Below are positions 49,567 through 58,701 of a stretch of 64,000 nucleotides of DNA, piece by piece (position 1 is the first letter of the stretch; every line of letters begins with the position of its first letter). The notes beneath the pieces were generated by a model that did no database searches, was not told where the DNA came from, and worked only from the letters and a program-made list of their open reading frames with translations. The stretch comes from Maritimibacter fusiformis. Its GTDB lineage: Bacteria > Pseudomonadota > Alphaproteobacteria > Rhodobacterales > Rhodobacteraceae. The position numbers and the translations under genes were made by a program. The stretch is from contig NZ_VSIY01000015.1 of the NCBI RefSeq assembly GCF_008086115.1, positions 248,001 through 312,000 on the forward strand, written 5' to 3'.

Positions 49567-50813
49567 TGGCGGCCAGGCCCCCCATTTTCGCGACCCACGG
49601 CTGTCGCCTGAACGCCTATGAGACCGAGGCGATGAAGGCGCTGGCCGCCGAGGCCGGGGTCGAGGATGCGGTGATCGTCAATACCTGCGCTGTCACCGCC
49701 GAGGCGGTGCGCAAGGCGCGCCAGGAGATCCGGCGACTGCGGCGCGACAACCCGAGTGCGCGCCTGATCGTCACCGGCTGTGCCGCGCAGACCGAGCCCG
49801 AGACCTTCGCGGCGATGGACGAGGTCGACGCGGTGATCGGCAACGCCGCCAAGATGGAGCCGTCCACCTGGGCCGGGCTGACCGAGGCCACCGAGAAGGT
49901 GCGGATCGACGACATCATGTCGGTGACCGAGACCGCCGGCCACCTGATCGACGGCTTCGGCACGCGAAGCCGCGCCTACGTGCAGGTGCAGAACGGTTGC
50001 GATCATCGCTGCACCTTCTGCATCATCCCCTATGGCCGCGGCAATTCGCGTTCCGTCCCCGCCGGCGTCGTGGTCGAGCAGATCAAGCGGTTGGTCGGCA
50101 CGGGCTACAACGAGGTGGTGCTGACCGGCGTCGATCTGACCTCGTGGGGTGCCGATCTGCCCGGCGCGCCGCGTCTGGGCGACCTGGTCATGCGTATCCT
50201 GCGGCTGGTGCCGGATCTGGCGCGGTTGCGGATCAGTTCGATCGACTCGATCGAGGCCGACGACAACCTGATGCTGGCCATCGCGACCGAGCCGCGTCTG
50301 ATGCCGCATCTGCATCTGAGCCTTCAGCATGGCGACGACCTGATCCTGAAGCGCATGAAGCGGCGGCATCTGCGCGACGATGCCATCGCGTTTTGCGACG
50401 AGGCGCGGCGGCTCCGGCCCGACATCACCTTCGGTGCAGACATCATCGCCGGTTTTCCGACCGAGACCGAGGCGCATTTCGACAATTCGCTGCGGCTGGT
50501 CGAGGAATGCGGCCTGACATGGCTGCACGTCTTTCCCTATTCGCCACGCCAGGGCACGCCCGCCGCGCGGATGCCGCAGGTGCATGGCGGCGCGATCAAG
50601 GATCGTGCGGCGCGGTTGCGGGCAGCGGGCGAACGGCAGGTTGACCGTCACTTGTCGGCGCAGGTGGGCCACGGCCATGCGGTTCTGATGGAAAGCCCCC
50701 GCATGGGGCGCACCGAGCAGTTTGCCGAGGTGATTTTCGCGTCGGATCAGGCCGAAGGGCAGGTGGTGACGGCCACGATCACGGGACACGACGGCCAGCG
50801 TCTGACGGCATAG
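49566..50813 (+). CDS. mtaB: tRNA (N6-L-threonylcarbamoyladenosine(37)-C2)-methylthiotransferase MtaB
   Basis: MtaB converts t6A37 to ms2t6A37 in tRNA. The 415-residue radical-SAM protein has an N-terminal MTTase domain with Cys residues in THGCRLNAYE, VNTCAVTAEA and TGCAAQ (second Fe-S cluster), the radical-SAM motif GCDHRCTFCIIPYGRG, and a C-terminal TRAM-like region. THGCRLN is more like MtaB than MiaB. The ATG is the A of the dapF TGA. The gene depends on the t6A pathway, of which tsaE and tsaD are in this window. Confidence 0.93.
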   Translation: MAARPPIFATHGCRLNAYETEAMKALAAEAGVEDAVIVNTCAVTAEAVRKARQEIRRLRRDNPSARLIVTGCAAQTEPETFAAMDEVDAVIGNAAKMEPSTWAGLTEATEKVRIDDIMSVTETAGHLIDGFGTRSRAYVQVQNGCDHRCTFCIIPYGRGNSRSVPAGVVVEQIKRLVGTGYNEVVLTGVDLTSWGADLPGAPRLGDLVMRILRLVPDLARLRISSIDSIEADDNLMLAIATEPRLMPHLHLSLQHGDDLILKRMKRRHLRDDAIAFCDEARRLRPDITFGADIIAGFPTETEAHFDNSLRLVEECGLTWLHVFPYSPRQGTPAARMPQVHGGAIKDRAARLRAAGERQVDRHLSAQVGHGHAVLMESPRMGRTEQFAEVIFASDQAEGQVVTATITGHDGQRLTA

Positions 50814-50906
50814 GCGGTGTTGCGCGCCCCGGGTGGTTTCCGGGCGCGGCGGGATGGACAGAGTGCCCCGCGCTTCCTACATTCAGGCGATGTGAAGGAG
50901 GATCAC

Positions 50907-51185
50907 ATGCCGCTTCCGCTTGCTCCGATCATTGCCCTGTCGCTTCGCTACGGCACCGTGGCGATCGCGACCTACACCATTGCCCGCCGGATCGAGCGGG
51001 GGCGTCGCGACCAGCGCGCCGAGGATTCGTTCGACGAAACGCCCGAGGGGATGACCCTGCGGCGCGAGGCCGAACAGGTGAACGCCACCGGCCGGATGCG
51101 CCGGGTGTTCCGTTTCAGCACCTCCGGCCCTGGGATCGAGATCGACGCCACCGCGCTGGGCCGGGTGCGGTTCAGGAAGGTTTGA
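50907..51185 (+). CDS. Hypothetical protein with N-terminal hydrophobic segment
   Basis: The 92-residue frame starts at ATG 50907 after a clear GAAGGAGG. It has a moderately hydrophobic N-terminus (PLPLAPIIALSLRYGTVAIATYTIA), a basic stretch (RRIERGRRDQR), and a C-terminal beta-rich part ending RVRFRKV. The good ribosome binding site and the six-base gap to the GST gene support expression. I do not recognise a family. Confidence 0.7.
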   Translation: MPLPLAPIIALSLRYGTVAIATYTIARRIERGRRDQRAEDSFDETPEGMTLRREAEQVNATGRMRRVFRFSTSGPGIEIDATALGRVRFRKV

Positions 51186-51186
51186 C

Positions 51187-51792
51187 ATGATGCAACTGAT
51201 GTATTCGCCGGCTTCGCCCTATGTGCGCAAGGTCCGGGTGGTTCTGCACGAGACCAGGCAGACCGACGAGGTCGAGCTGGTGTCCGTCGCCACCACGCCG
51301 ACCCAGCCGGCGCCGGAGCTGGCCGCGGCGCACCCCACGCGCAAGATCCCGGCGCTGGTGCGGCCCGATGGCTGCACGCTCTATGACAGCCGTGTGATAA
51401 CCCGGTTTCTGGATGCCCGCGCCGGCGGCAAGCTCTATCCCGACCGCCACATCTGGGAGACGCTGACGCTGGAGGCGACCGGCGACGCGATCATGGATGC
51501 GGCCACGCTGATCGTCTACGAAGGCCGCTGCCGGCCAGAGAACACCCAGGACAAGGGCTGGATCGAGGCGCAGTGGGGCAAGGTCGAGAACGCGCTCGAC
51601 ACGCTCAACGAACGCTGGATGAGCCACCTTGCCGGGCCGCTCGACGCCGGTCAGATCGCGGTCGGCTGCGCGCTGGGCTATCTCGATTTCCGCCATGACG
51701 CGCGCGGCTGGCGCAAGGGCCGGGATTCGCTGGACGATTGGTTCGCGGTGTTTGCCGAACGCGACAGCATGAAGGCGACCAGGCCGGAATAA
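51187..51792 (+). CDS. Glutathione S-transferase family protein
   Basis: The 201-residue protein has a GST N-terminal thioredoxin-like domain (LMYSPASPYVRKVRVVLHE, with the Ser/Tyr region in SPASPY; HPTRKIPALVRPDG with the cis-Pro; LYDSRVITRFLD) and an all-helical C-terminal domain. The substrate is unknown. ATG 51187 follows AGGAAGG; the neighbouring ATG 51190 is equally possible. It is probably in an operon with the preceding small gene. Confidence 0.9.
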   Translation: MMQLMYSPASPYVRKVRVVLHETRQTDEVELVSVATTPTQPAPELAAAHPTRKIPALVRPDGCTLYDSRVITRFLDARAGGKLYPDRHIWETLTLEATGDAIMDAATLIVYEGRCRPENTQDKGWIEAQWGKVENALDTLNERWMSHLAGPLDAGQIAVGCALGYLDFRHDARGWRKGRDSLDDWFAVFAERDSMKATRPE

Positions 51793-51866
51793 GGCGCGGC
51801 GAGAGGGGCCGCGGCGCCTGACCGGGCGCAAGCGGTGCAAATCGGGAACAATTTCAATTTTTTCCA

Positions 51867-51942
51867 AGGGGGCGCGCTGCTTCGACGCAGGCTGGAGCCC
51901 CCTGCGCGCGATTGTCCGCTGGACGGGTGGATTTCAGCGCGC
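51867..51942 (+). other. Structured leader region upstream of petA
   Basis: AGGGGGC (51867-51873) pairs with GCCCCCT (51897-51903), with CTGC/GCAG (51877-51880 and 51887-51890) inside. GCGCGC occurs again at 51904-51909 and 51937-51942. The region lies 85-160 bases before the petA GTG, in the 234-base gap after the GST gene. It could be leader structure or a terminator for the GST unit, though it has no U tract. Confidence 0.25.
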
Positions 51943-52026
51943 TAAACACCCGCGCAATGGGCTGCGGGCAACCGTGGCCGCATGTCGTGTCGGCCGCGTC
52001 GGCGGCCCAGGAAGGGAGAAGCTCTC

Positions 52027-52590
52027 GTGTCACACGCAGACGACCACGAAGGGACCCGCCGGGATTTCCTCTATTATGCCACGGCCGGCACCGCCGTCGT
52101 GGCGACGGGCGCCGCTGTCTGGCCGCTTGTCGACCAGATGAACCCCTCGGCGGACGTGAAGGCGCTCAGCTCGATCCGGGTTGATATCTCGGGTGTCGAG
52201 GAAGGCAGCCAGCTGACGGTCAAATGGCTGGGCAAGCCGGTTTTCATCCGCCACCGCACCGAGGAAGAGATTGCCGAAGCGCGTGCCGATGACGATGCGG
52301 ACCTGCCCGACGACCTGGCGCGCAACCACAACATCGACGGAACCGCCGATGCCTCCGACGCCAACCGGGCGTTGGACGAAGAAGGCAAATGGCTGGTGAT
52401 GATCGGGGTTTGCACCCATCTCGGCTGCGTGCCTCTGGGCAACGGCGCGGGTGACTACGACGGCTGGTATTGCCCCTGCCACGGCTCGCACTACGATGCG
52501 TCCGGCCGTATCCGCCGAGGCCCGGCGCCGGAGAACCTTCCGGTTCCGGTCGCCGAATTCCTCGACGAAACGACGATCAAGCTGGGCTAG
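52027..52590 (+). CDS. petA: Ubiquinol-cytochrome c reductase Rieske iron-sulfur subunit
   Basis: This is the Rieske protein (fbcF) of the cytochrome bc1 complex. The 187-residue protein has a twin-arginine motif ([12 protein letters not shown]) leading into its single membrane helix, and the cluster motifs CTHLGC (ligands Cys129 and His131) and CPCHGSH (ligands Cys149 and His152), with Cys134 and Cys151 forming the disulfide. The GTG start at 52027 has GGGAGA upstream; a longer frame is nonsense-rich leader. Confidence 0.97.
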   Translation: MSHADDHEGTRRDFLYYATAGTAVVATGAAVWPLVDQMNPSADVKALSSIRVDISGVEEGSQLTVKWLGKPVFIRHRTEEEIAEARADDDADLPDDLARNHNIDGTADASDANRALDEEGKWLVMIGVCTHLGCVPLGNGAGDYDGWYCPCHGSHYDASGRIRRGPAPENLPVPVAEFLDETTIKLG

Positions 52591-52601
52591 GGAGGACGGA
52601 C

Positions 52602-53927
52602 ATGTCGGGAATTCCCCACGACCACTACGAACCGGGTACGCGGTTCGAAAAATGGCTTCATGCGCGGCTGCCGATTGTGGCGCTTGCCTATGACACGATC
52701 ATGATCCCCACGCCCAAGAACCTGAACTGGTGGTGGATCTGGGGCATCGTTCTGGCTTTCACGCTGGTGTTGCAGATCGTGACCGGCATCGTGCTGGTGA
52801 TGCACTACACGCCGCATGTCGACCTGGCCTTCGCCTCGATCGAACACATCATGCGCAACGTGAACGGCGGGCACATGCTGCGTTACGTCCACGCCAACGG
52901 CGCCTCTCTGTTCTTCCTCGCGGTCTATATCCACATGTTCCGCGGTCTGTTCTACGGCTCCTACAAGGCGCCGCGCGAAGTGACCTGGATCATCGGGATG
53001 CTGATCTATCTCGCGATGATGGCGACCGGGTTCCTCGGCTACGTGCTGCCCTGGGGGCAGATGTCGTTCTGGGGCGCGACCGTGATCACCGGCCTGTTCG
53101 GCGCGATCCCGTTCATCGGCGACGCGATCCAGACCTGGCTGCTGGGCGGCCCGGCGGTGGACAACGCCACGCTGAACCGCTTCTTCTCGCTGCACTACCT
53201 TCTGCCCTTCGTGATCGCCGCGCTGGTCGCGGTGCACATCTGGGCGTTCCACACCACCGGCAACTCCAACCCCACCGGGGTCGAGGTGCGGCGTGGGTCG
53301 AAGGAAGAGGCGAAGAAGGACACGCTGCCGTTCTGGCCCTACTTCGTGATCAAGGACCTGTTCGCGCTGGCGGTTGTGCTGCTGGTGTTCTTCGCGGTCG
53401 TCGGTTTCATGCCGAACTACCTCGGCCACCCGGACAACTACATCGAAGCCAACCCTCTGGTGACGCCCGCGCATATCGTGCCGGAATGGTATTACCTGCC
53501 GTTCTACGCGATCCTGCGCGCCTTCACCTCCGATGTCTGGGCGGTGCAGCTCGCTAGCTTCATCACCGGTGGCATCGTCGACGCCAAGTTCTTCGGCGTG
53601 CTGGCGATGTTCGGTGCGATCCTGGTGATGGTCTTCACCCCCTGGCTCGACACCTCCAAGGTGCGCTCGGGGCAGAACCGGCCGATGTTCAAGTGGTGGT
53701 TCAGGCTGCTGGTGATCGACTTCATCGTGCTGACCTGGGTCGGCGCGCGTGACACCAACTTCCCGCACGACTGGATCTCGCTGATCGGTGCGACCTACTG
53801 GTTCGCCTACTTCCTGATCATCCTGCCGCTGCTGGGAATCATGGAAAAGCCGAAGACGCCGCCGAAGACCATCGAAGATGACTTCAACGCCCACTACCCC
53901 GAAGCCTCCGGCTCGGCGGCTGAGTGA
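52602..53927 (+). CDS. petB: Ubiquinol-cytochrome c reductase cytochrome b subunit
   Basis: This is cytochrome b (fbcB) of the bc1 complex. The 441-residue polytopic protein has the heme-binding histidine pairs in helices B and D ([17 protein letters not shown], and [20 protein letters not shown]), GWGQMSFW-like ENGQ region as [17 protein letters not shown], and the Qo-site motif [13 protein letters not shown]. Undivided length beyond 380 shows the bc1 rather than b6 form. It starts 11 bases after petA. Confidence 0.97.
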   Translation: MSGIPHDHYEPGTRFEKWLHARLPIVALAYDTIMIPTPKNLNWWWIWGIVLAFTLVLQIVTGIVLVMHYTPHVDLAFASIEHIMRNVNGGHMLRYVHANGASLFFLAVYIHMFRGLFYGSYKAPREVTWIIGMLIYLAMMATGFLGYVLPWGQMSFWGATVITGLFGAIPFIGDAIQTWLLGGPAVDNATLNRFFSLHYLLPFVIAALVAVHIWAFHTTGNSNPTGVEVRRGSKEEAKKDTLPFWPYFVIKDLFALAVVLLVFFAVVGFMPNYLGHPDNYIEANPLVTPAHIVPEWYYLPFYAILRAFTSDVWAVQLASFITGGIVDAKFFGVLAMFGAILVMVFTPWLDTSKVRSGQNRPMFKWWFRLLVIDFIVLTWVGARDTNFPHDWISLIGATYWFAYFLIILPLLGIMEKPKTPPKTIEDDFNAHYPEASGSAAE

Positions 53928-53946
53928 GAGAAAGGATCGTAGGACA

Positions 53947-54753
53947 ATGATCAGGAAACTCACCCTCACCGCGATTGCCGCGATGGCGCTGATGGCTGGC
54001 GGCGCAAACGCCGCCGGCGGCGGAGACACCCATATCGAGGACATCGCGTTCTCGTTCGAAGGGCCGTTCGGCAAATACGATCAGGCGCAGCTGCAACGCG
54101 GCCTGAAAGTCTTTGTCGAGGTTTGCCAGTCCTGCCACGGGTTGAAATATGTGCCGCTGCGCACGCTCGCCGATCCCGGCGGGCCGGGCTACACCGAGGA
54201 CGAGGTGCGCGCCTTTGCCGCCGAGAACTTCGAGATCTATGATCCCGAACTCGACGACTGGCGCGAAGCCAAGCCGTCCGACCATTTCCCCGCCGTCACC
54301 GGCGAGGGCATGGGGCCGGACCTGAGCCTGATGGCCAAGGCCCGCGCCGGCTTTCACGGACCCTATGGCACGGGCATCAACCAGCTGTTCCGGGGCATCG
54401 GCGGTGCGGAATATATCGCCAGCTTCCTGATGGGCTTTACCGGCGAGGAAGACGAGGTCGCGGGCCAGTATCTCTATGAGAACACCGCGTTCGACGGTGG
54501 CTGGGTCTCGATGGCGCCGCAGCTTGACGACGGGCTGATCGACTATGACGACGGGCATCCGAACGATGCCCAGAACCTGGCCGAGGACGTCGCCGCGTTC
54601 CTGATGTGGACGGCGGAGCCGAAGATGATGGCGCGCAAGCAGGCGGGCTTTGTCGCGGTCACGCTTCTGGTGCTTCTGAGCGCGCTGCTCTACCTCACCA
54701 ACAAGAAGCTCTGGTATCCGGTCAAGCACGGCGGCAAGCAAGCCAAGCTCTGA
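53947..54753 (+). CDS. petC: Ubiquinol-cytochrome c reductase cytochrome c1 subunit
   Basis: This is cytochrome c1 (fbcC), accepting electrons from the Rieske protein. The 268-residue protein has a signal peptide (1-22), the heme-c motif CQSCH (Cys60, Cys63, His64), a conserved [21 protein letters not shown] segment, and a C-terminal membrane anchor ([17 protein letters not shown]). It follows petB by 19 bases and ends the operon, with a terminator 18 bases downstream. Confidence 0.97.
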   Translation: MIRKLTLTAIAAMALMAGGANAAGGGDTHIEDIAFSFEGPFGKYDQAQLQRGLKVFVEVCQSCHGLKYVPLRTLADPGGPGYTEDEVRAFAAENFEIYDPELDDWREAKPSDHFPAVTGEGMGPDLSLMAKARAGFHGPYGTGINQLFRGIGGAEYIASFLMGFTGEEDEVAGQYLYENTAFDGGWVSMAPQLDDGLIDYDDGHPNDAQNLAEDVAAFLMWTAEPKMMARKQAGFVAVTLLVLLSALLYLTNKKLWYPVKHGGKQAKL

Positions 54754-54770
54754 TCGGTTCGACAGAACGT

Positions 54771-54798
54771 AAAAGGCGCCTTTCGGGGCGCCTTTTTT
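54771..54798 (+). terminator. Rho-independent terminator of petABC
   Basis: AAAGGCGCC (54772-54780) pairs with GGCGCCTTT (54787-54795), followed by further T residues. It lies 18 bases after the petC stop. Confidence 0.88.
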
Positions 54799-54855
54799 CT
54801 TGCCGGGTCGGCACGGCAGCCTAGGGTCGCAGGCGACAAAAGGGGCGGGGTCGAC

Positions 54856-55296
54856 ATGAAACTCACCGGAAGATGCCTGTGCGGGCGGGTCGGCTTTGAA
54901 GTCGATGGTTGGGTCAGCCAGATCCAGGCCTGCCATGCCGAACGTTGCCGCCGCGCCACCGGCGGGCTGTTCGCGCCGGAAATCGCCGCTTCGGCGGACG
55001 GGTTTCGATGGGTTGGGGATGAAGGCGGGGTGGCCAGCTATACCGCGCCCATCCTGCATGAGCCGCCCGCCTATCGCCGGAATTTCTGCAAGACCTGCGG
55101 CTCGCCCCTGCCAGTCCTGCTGGAAGGTGCCGGCATGGTGGTGCTGCACGCGGGGTTGCTGGACGATTGCAGCGGCCTTCAGGTCTTTCGCCACGCCTTC
55201 GTCGACCAGAGATCGGCCTGTTGCCAGATCGACGATGACGCGCCGCAATTCCCCGGCCAGCCGCCCGTGCCAGGGGCCGGGGACATCGTCCCCTAA
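54856..55296 (+). CDS. GFA-domain (CENP-V/GFA) zinc-binding protein
   Basis: The 146-residue protein has the family zinc ligands in order: CLCG (residues 8-10), CHAERC (about 27-32) and CKTC (about 79-82), on a small beta-sandwich. Members include glutathione-dependent formaldehyde-activating enzyme and many proteins of unknown function. A further CC pair lies near the C-terminus (SACCQID). It converges on thiQ with a four-base overlap. Confidence 0.88.
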   Translation: MKLTGRCLCGRVGFEVDGWVSQIQACHAERCRRATGGLFAPEIAASADGFRWVGDEGGVASYTAPILHEPPAYRRNFCKTCGSPLPVLLEGAGMVVLHAGLLDDCSGLQVFRHAFVDQRSACCQIDDDAPQFPGQPPVPGAGDIVP

Positions 55297-55985
55297 CCCA
55301 GGTAGTCGCTGAGCGCCTTTGGCGGGTTGGCGAAAATCTCGGCGGTCGGCACCGGCGGATAGGCTATGCCCTCGGCCACCAGGATGACCAGATCGGCGAT
55401 GGATTTCGCGTCGTCGGGTTCATGGCTGACCATCATCAGCGTCGCCCCGGTCTCGTCGGCCAGATCGGCCACGAGATCGAGCATCTCGGTACGCAGCGCC
55501 GGACCCAGCGCGCCGAACGGCTCGTCCAGCAGCATCAGCGGCTGGTTGCGCAAAAGCGCGCGGGCAAGGGCCACACGCGCCGCCTGACCGCCGGACAAGC
55601 GGCCCGGCTTGCGCGGCCCGAACCCGGCCAGCCCGACCCGGGCCAGCGCCTTGTCGACCGCCTTGTGCTGGTCGGCGTCCAGCCTGAGATCGGGCCGCAG
55701 CCCCAGCCCGACATTCTGTGCGGCGGTCAGGTGCGGAAACAGGTTGTTGTCCTGAAAGATCATCGAAACGGGCCGCGCGGCCGGTGGTGCCGCGGTCAGC
55801 TCTGCCGCGTTCCACATGACCCGGCCCGAGGCCACCGGCAGAAAGCCGGCAATCGCGGCGAGCAGCGTCGACTTGCCCGCGCCCGAGGGGCCAAGCACCG
55901 CGACCTTGGCCCCGGTTGGCACCGTGAAATCGGCGCTCAGCGTCCAGTCCTCCAGCGCGACGAGCATCTTTTCAAGCGTCAGCAT
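55293..55985 (-). CDS. thiQ: Thiamine ABC transporter ATP-binding protein ThiQ
   Basis: The 230-residue ATPase has Walker A at about 32-40 (LGPSGAGKST), the signature RLSGGQAARVALARAL, Walker B LMLLDEPFGAL and the switch His in VSHEPDDA. The place after thiB and thiP, under a TPP riboswitch, makes thiamine/TPP uptake the function. The ATG at 55985 overlaps the end of thiP by 14 bases. Confidence 0.93.
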   Translation of the reverse strand: MLTLEKMLVALEDWTLSADFTVPTGAKVAVLGPSGAGKSTLLAAIAGFLPVASGRVMWNAAELTAAPPAARPVSMIFQDNNLFPHLTAAQNVGLGLRPDLRLDADQHKAVDKALARVGLAGFGPRKPGRLSGGQAARVALARALLRNQPLMLLDEPFGALGPALRTEMLDLVADLADETGATLMMVSHEPDDAKSIADLVILVAEGIAYPPVPTAEIFANPPKALSDYLG

Positions 55986-57534
55986 CCAGCCGCCCCCCAC
56001 GGTCGAAGACCCAGAACAAGGCCAGTGACAAGGCCAGCAGCAACAGTGCGGCCCCGGCGGCATCGCCCATCCGGTAGGCCGCCATCAGCCGGTATATCTG
56101 CAACGGCAGCGTGCCGCCATCGGGGCTGGCGAACACCGCGATCACGCCCAGATCACCCATTGACAGCGCCGCCGCCAGCCCGGCGGAAAACCCCAATGGA
56201 CGACGCAGGCGCGGCAGCCACAGGCGGCGCAGCCGGGAGGTGCCGGTCAGCCCCAACTCATCCGCGAGCCGGCCGAAATCGGCCTCAACGGCGGTCAGGG
56301 CAGGCACCAGCGCGCGCAGGGCGAAGGGCAGCGACATCGCGGCATTGACCAGCACGGTGACCTCCAGCGCCACCCGCTCGGGCCGGATCAGCGGGAACAG
56401 GATCACGAACAGGCCGGTGCCAATCACCAGCGGCGAGGCGGCGATGGTCAGCGTGCCGATCGCCTCGGCCAGTTTCGAGCCGCGCCGCACCACCAGCGCG
56501 GCGATCGACAGGGCCAGCAGCAGCGTCAGGGCAGCCGAGCCCAGCGCCACCGCCAGCGACCGCAGCGCCGCCCAGCCGACGGAAGCGGGCAGACTCGGAA
56601 GTGCTGCGGCCCCGTTGATGGCGATCATCGCCAGCGGAACCACCAGGAACAGCGTTGCCAGCGCGATCAGGGCCGCATCCTGCACCCTGAGCCAGCCCGA
56701 CGCCGCATCCCAGCGCGTCATCGGACGGTCGAGCCCGGCGCCGATACCCGTGGGCAGGGCGACCCTCAGCGCCACCAGCGCCGCCGCGGCACCCAGCGCG
56801 AATTGCACCAGCGCCAGCAGCGCCGCGCGGCCAAGGTCGAAGTCGAACCGGAAGGACTGGTAGATGGCCAGTTCCACCGTGGTCGCGCGCGGCCCGCCGC
56901 CCAGCGTCAGCGCCACCGCGAAACTGGTCAGGCATAGTAAAAAGATCACCAAGAACGCGCCGGGCAGCACCTGCCGCAGCATCGGGCGCTCCAGAACCCG
57001 CGCAACATCGCGCGTGCCGAAGCCCAGCGAGGCCGCCAGCCGAAAACGCTCGGAGGGAATGTCGAGCCAACCTTGCAGGATCAGCCGCGTCGCCAGCGGC
57101 AGGTTGAAGAACACGTGCGCCAGCACGACGCCGTGAAAGCCGTAGATCGAGATCGGCTCGAACCCCATGAGCCCGAGGGCTTGCGACAGGATGCCGCCCC
57201 GCCCGAACACCGCGATCAGGCCCAACACTGCGACGATCACCGGCAGGATGAAGGGCGCACCCAAGAGCGTGATCAGCACCTGCCGCCCGGCAAAGCGCCG
57301 CCGCGCCAGTGCCCGCCCGACCGGCACCGCCAGCGCCACGCTGATCGCCGCCGACAAAAGCGCCTGCACCAGCGTGAAGCGGATCGCGGCCCAGTCGGCG
57401 GGACCAAGTCCCGTGTCCCCTTCGGCGCGCAGGGCGACGGCAGCGAGCGAGCCGAAGCTCAGCGCAAGGACGAGGGCCAGCGCGATGCCGCCGGCCCAGG
57501 TCGCGGGGCTTATCTGGAGGACGCGGCGAGCCAT
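55972..57534 (-). CDS. thiP: Thiamine ABC transporter permease ThiP
   Basis: The 520-residue protein is a double-length ABC permease with about 12 membrane helices and two BPD-transport domains; each has the EAA-like loop (RLAASLGFGTRDVARVLERPM in the first half and RLADELGLTGTSRLRRLWLP in the second). The tandem layout is typical of ThiP and FbpB. It overlaps the end of thiB by 25 bases. Confidence 0.93.
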   Translation of the reverse strand: MARRVLQISPATWAGGIALALVLALSFGSLAAVALRAEGDTGLGPADWAAIRFTLVQALLSAAISVALAVPVGRALARRRFAGRQVLITLLGAPFILPVIVAVLGLIAVFGRGGILSQALGLMGFEPISIYGFHGVVLAHVFFNLPLATRLILQGWLDIPSERFRLAASLGFGTRDVARVLERPMLRQVLPGAFLVIFLLCLTSFAVALTLGGGPRATTVELAIYQSFRFDFDLGRAALLALVQFALGAAAALVALRVALPTGIGAGLDRPMTRWDAASGWLRVQDAALIALATLFLVVPLAMIAINGAAALPSLPASVGWAALRSLAVALGSAALTLLLALSIAALVVRRGSKLAEAIGTLTIAASPLVIGTGLFVILFPLIRPERVALEVTVLVNAAMSLPFALRALVPALTAVEADFGRLADELGLTGTSRLRRLWLPRLRRPLGFSAGLAAALSMGDLGVIAVFASPDGGTLPLQIYRLMAAYRMGDAAGAALLLLALSLALFWVFDRGGRLDADA

Positions 57535-58499
57535 TCGGCCAATGCCTCATCACGCTTGGTCCGCGCCTCTTCACCGAGGTAGACCAGAGCCTTTGCGGGG
57601 TCGAGCGCCGCGCCGAACCCTTCGGGCAAACCGCCTTCGGGCATCACCGCCGGATACATCCAGTTGGTCGTGGCGATGGCGGCCTGGATTTCACCGCTCA
57701 GCAAAAAGGCGAGGAACCTGTCCGCCAGTTCCGGCTGATCGGTGGTCGCCAGTTTCGCCGCCACCTCGATCTGCATGTAGTGGCCTTCGTCGAAGATCGC
57801 GGCGGCCTTGCTGTCGTCGTCCTCGGCAATGATGTGATAGGCGGGCGAAGTGGTGTAGGACAGGACCATGTCGGCCTCGCCCTCAAGAAACATGCCGTAG
57901 GCTTCCGACCAGCCCTTGGTAGCGGTCACGACGCGGCGGTTCAGCGCCGTCCACGCCGCCTCGGCCTCGTCGCCATAGACCGCCTTGACCCACAACAGCA
58001 GCCCCAGCCCCGGTGTCGAGGAACGCGGGTCCTGGATCAGGATCTTGAGGTCTGACGCGGCGAGTTCGTCGAACGAGGCGGGCGGGGTCGCCAGCCTGGT
58101 CTTGTCGTAGACGAAGGCGAAATAGCCCCAGTCATAGGGCACGAAGGTGTCGTCCTCCCAGCCGATCGGCAGGTCGAGCGCGGGCAGGTCAGCACCGGTC
58201 GGTGCGAATATCCCGGTCTCGCGTGCCGCTGCCGTCAGGTTGCCATCAAGTCCGATGGCGATATCGGCCTCGGTGCGCGGGCCTTCGAGGCGCAGGCGCG
58301 ACAGGATCTCGGCGCCGTCCCCGACCGAGACAAAGCGCAGATCGCAGCCGCATTCGGCCTCGAACGCGGTCTCGATCACCGGGCCGGGGCCCCATTCGGA
58401 AACGAAGCTGTCATAGGTGTAAATGGTAAGAACAGGGGTCTGGGCAACCGCCACTGTGGCGATGGCTGCAAATCCCGCTGCGATGGTGAGTGTCTTCAT
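57510..58499 (-). CDS. thiB: Thiamine-binding periplasmic protein ThiB
   Basis: The 329-residue substrate-binding protein has a signal peptide (MKTLTIAAGFAAIATVAVAQ) and the ThiB/TbpA signatures LTIYTYDSFVSEWGPG, VPYDWGYFAFVYDK, and LSYTTSPAYH. The start at ATG 58499 has GGAGG just upstream. It captures thiamine or TPP for ThiPQ. The TPP riboswitch lies 45 bases upstream, and an SD-overlapping helix lies between. Confidence 0.95.
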   Translation of the reverse strand: MKTLTIAAGFAAIATVAVAQTPVLTIYTYDSFVSEWGPGPVIETAFEAECGCDLRFVSVGDGAEILSRLRLEGPRTEADIAIGLDGNLTAAARETGIFAPTGADLPALDLPIGWEDDTFVPYDWGYFAFVYDKTRLATPPASFDELAASDLKILIQDPRSSTPGLGLLLWVKAVYGDEAEAAWTALNRRVVTATKGWSEAYGMFLEGEADMVLSYTTSPAYHIIAEDDDSKAAAIFDEGHYMQIEVAAKLATTDQPELADRFLAFLLSGEIQAAIATTNWMYPAVMPEGGLPEGFGAALDPAKALVYLGEEARTKRDEALAEWLAASSR

Positions 58500-58500
58500 G

Positions 58501-58539
58501 TCATCCTCCATACGGGCGGGCGGCGTTCCGGTAGGATGA
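58501..58539 (-). promoter_or_regulatory. Possible Shine-Dalgarno-sequestering helix below the TPP aptamer
   Basis: TCATCCT (58501-58507) and AGGATGA (58533-58539) are exact inverted arms. On the minus-strand mRNA the 3' arm includes part of the thiB GGAGG sequence (complement of 58505-58509) just before the ATG. Such a helix would hide the ribosome site, the usual expression platform of TPP riboswitches in proteobacteria. Confidence 0.45.
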
Positions 58540-58544
58540 TCCTG

Positions 58545-58630
58545 ACCTTCCCTCCGCCGGTCCTAACCGGTTCAGGTTCAACGGGTTTGCTGGTGCATCT
58601 CAGCCGCGCATGCGGCACCCCGAGGTGACT
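58545..58630 (-). promoter_or_regulatory. TPP riboswitch (THI element) controlling thiBPQ
   Basis: Read on the minus strand, the segment carries the conserved aptamer strings in the right order: CGGGGTGCC, GGCTGAGATG, ACCCGTTGAACCTGA and AGGGAAG, with the variable P3 arm (GCATGCGCGGC) and a P4/P5-like CCGGTTAGGACCGG. The spacing is that of a standard thi-box. It sits directly upstream of thiB, so thiamine pyrophosphate should shut down thiamine uptake. Confidence 0.95.
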
Positions 58631-58701
58631 GTGAGCCTAGCCCCGAAGGCTTGCTCCTGCAAGGTGAAAGCCATAAACGGATTTGCGAAGGGAACCCGGC
58701 C

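Noticed and set aside
52587..54074. Long minus-strand frame opposite petB
   Set aside because: Cytochrome b is unmistakable on the plus strand. The opposite frame is low-complexity, charged sequence.
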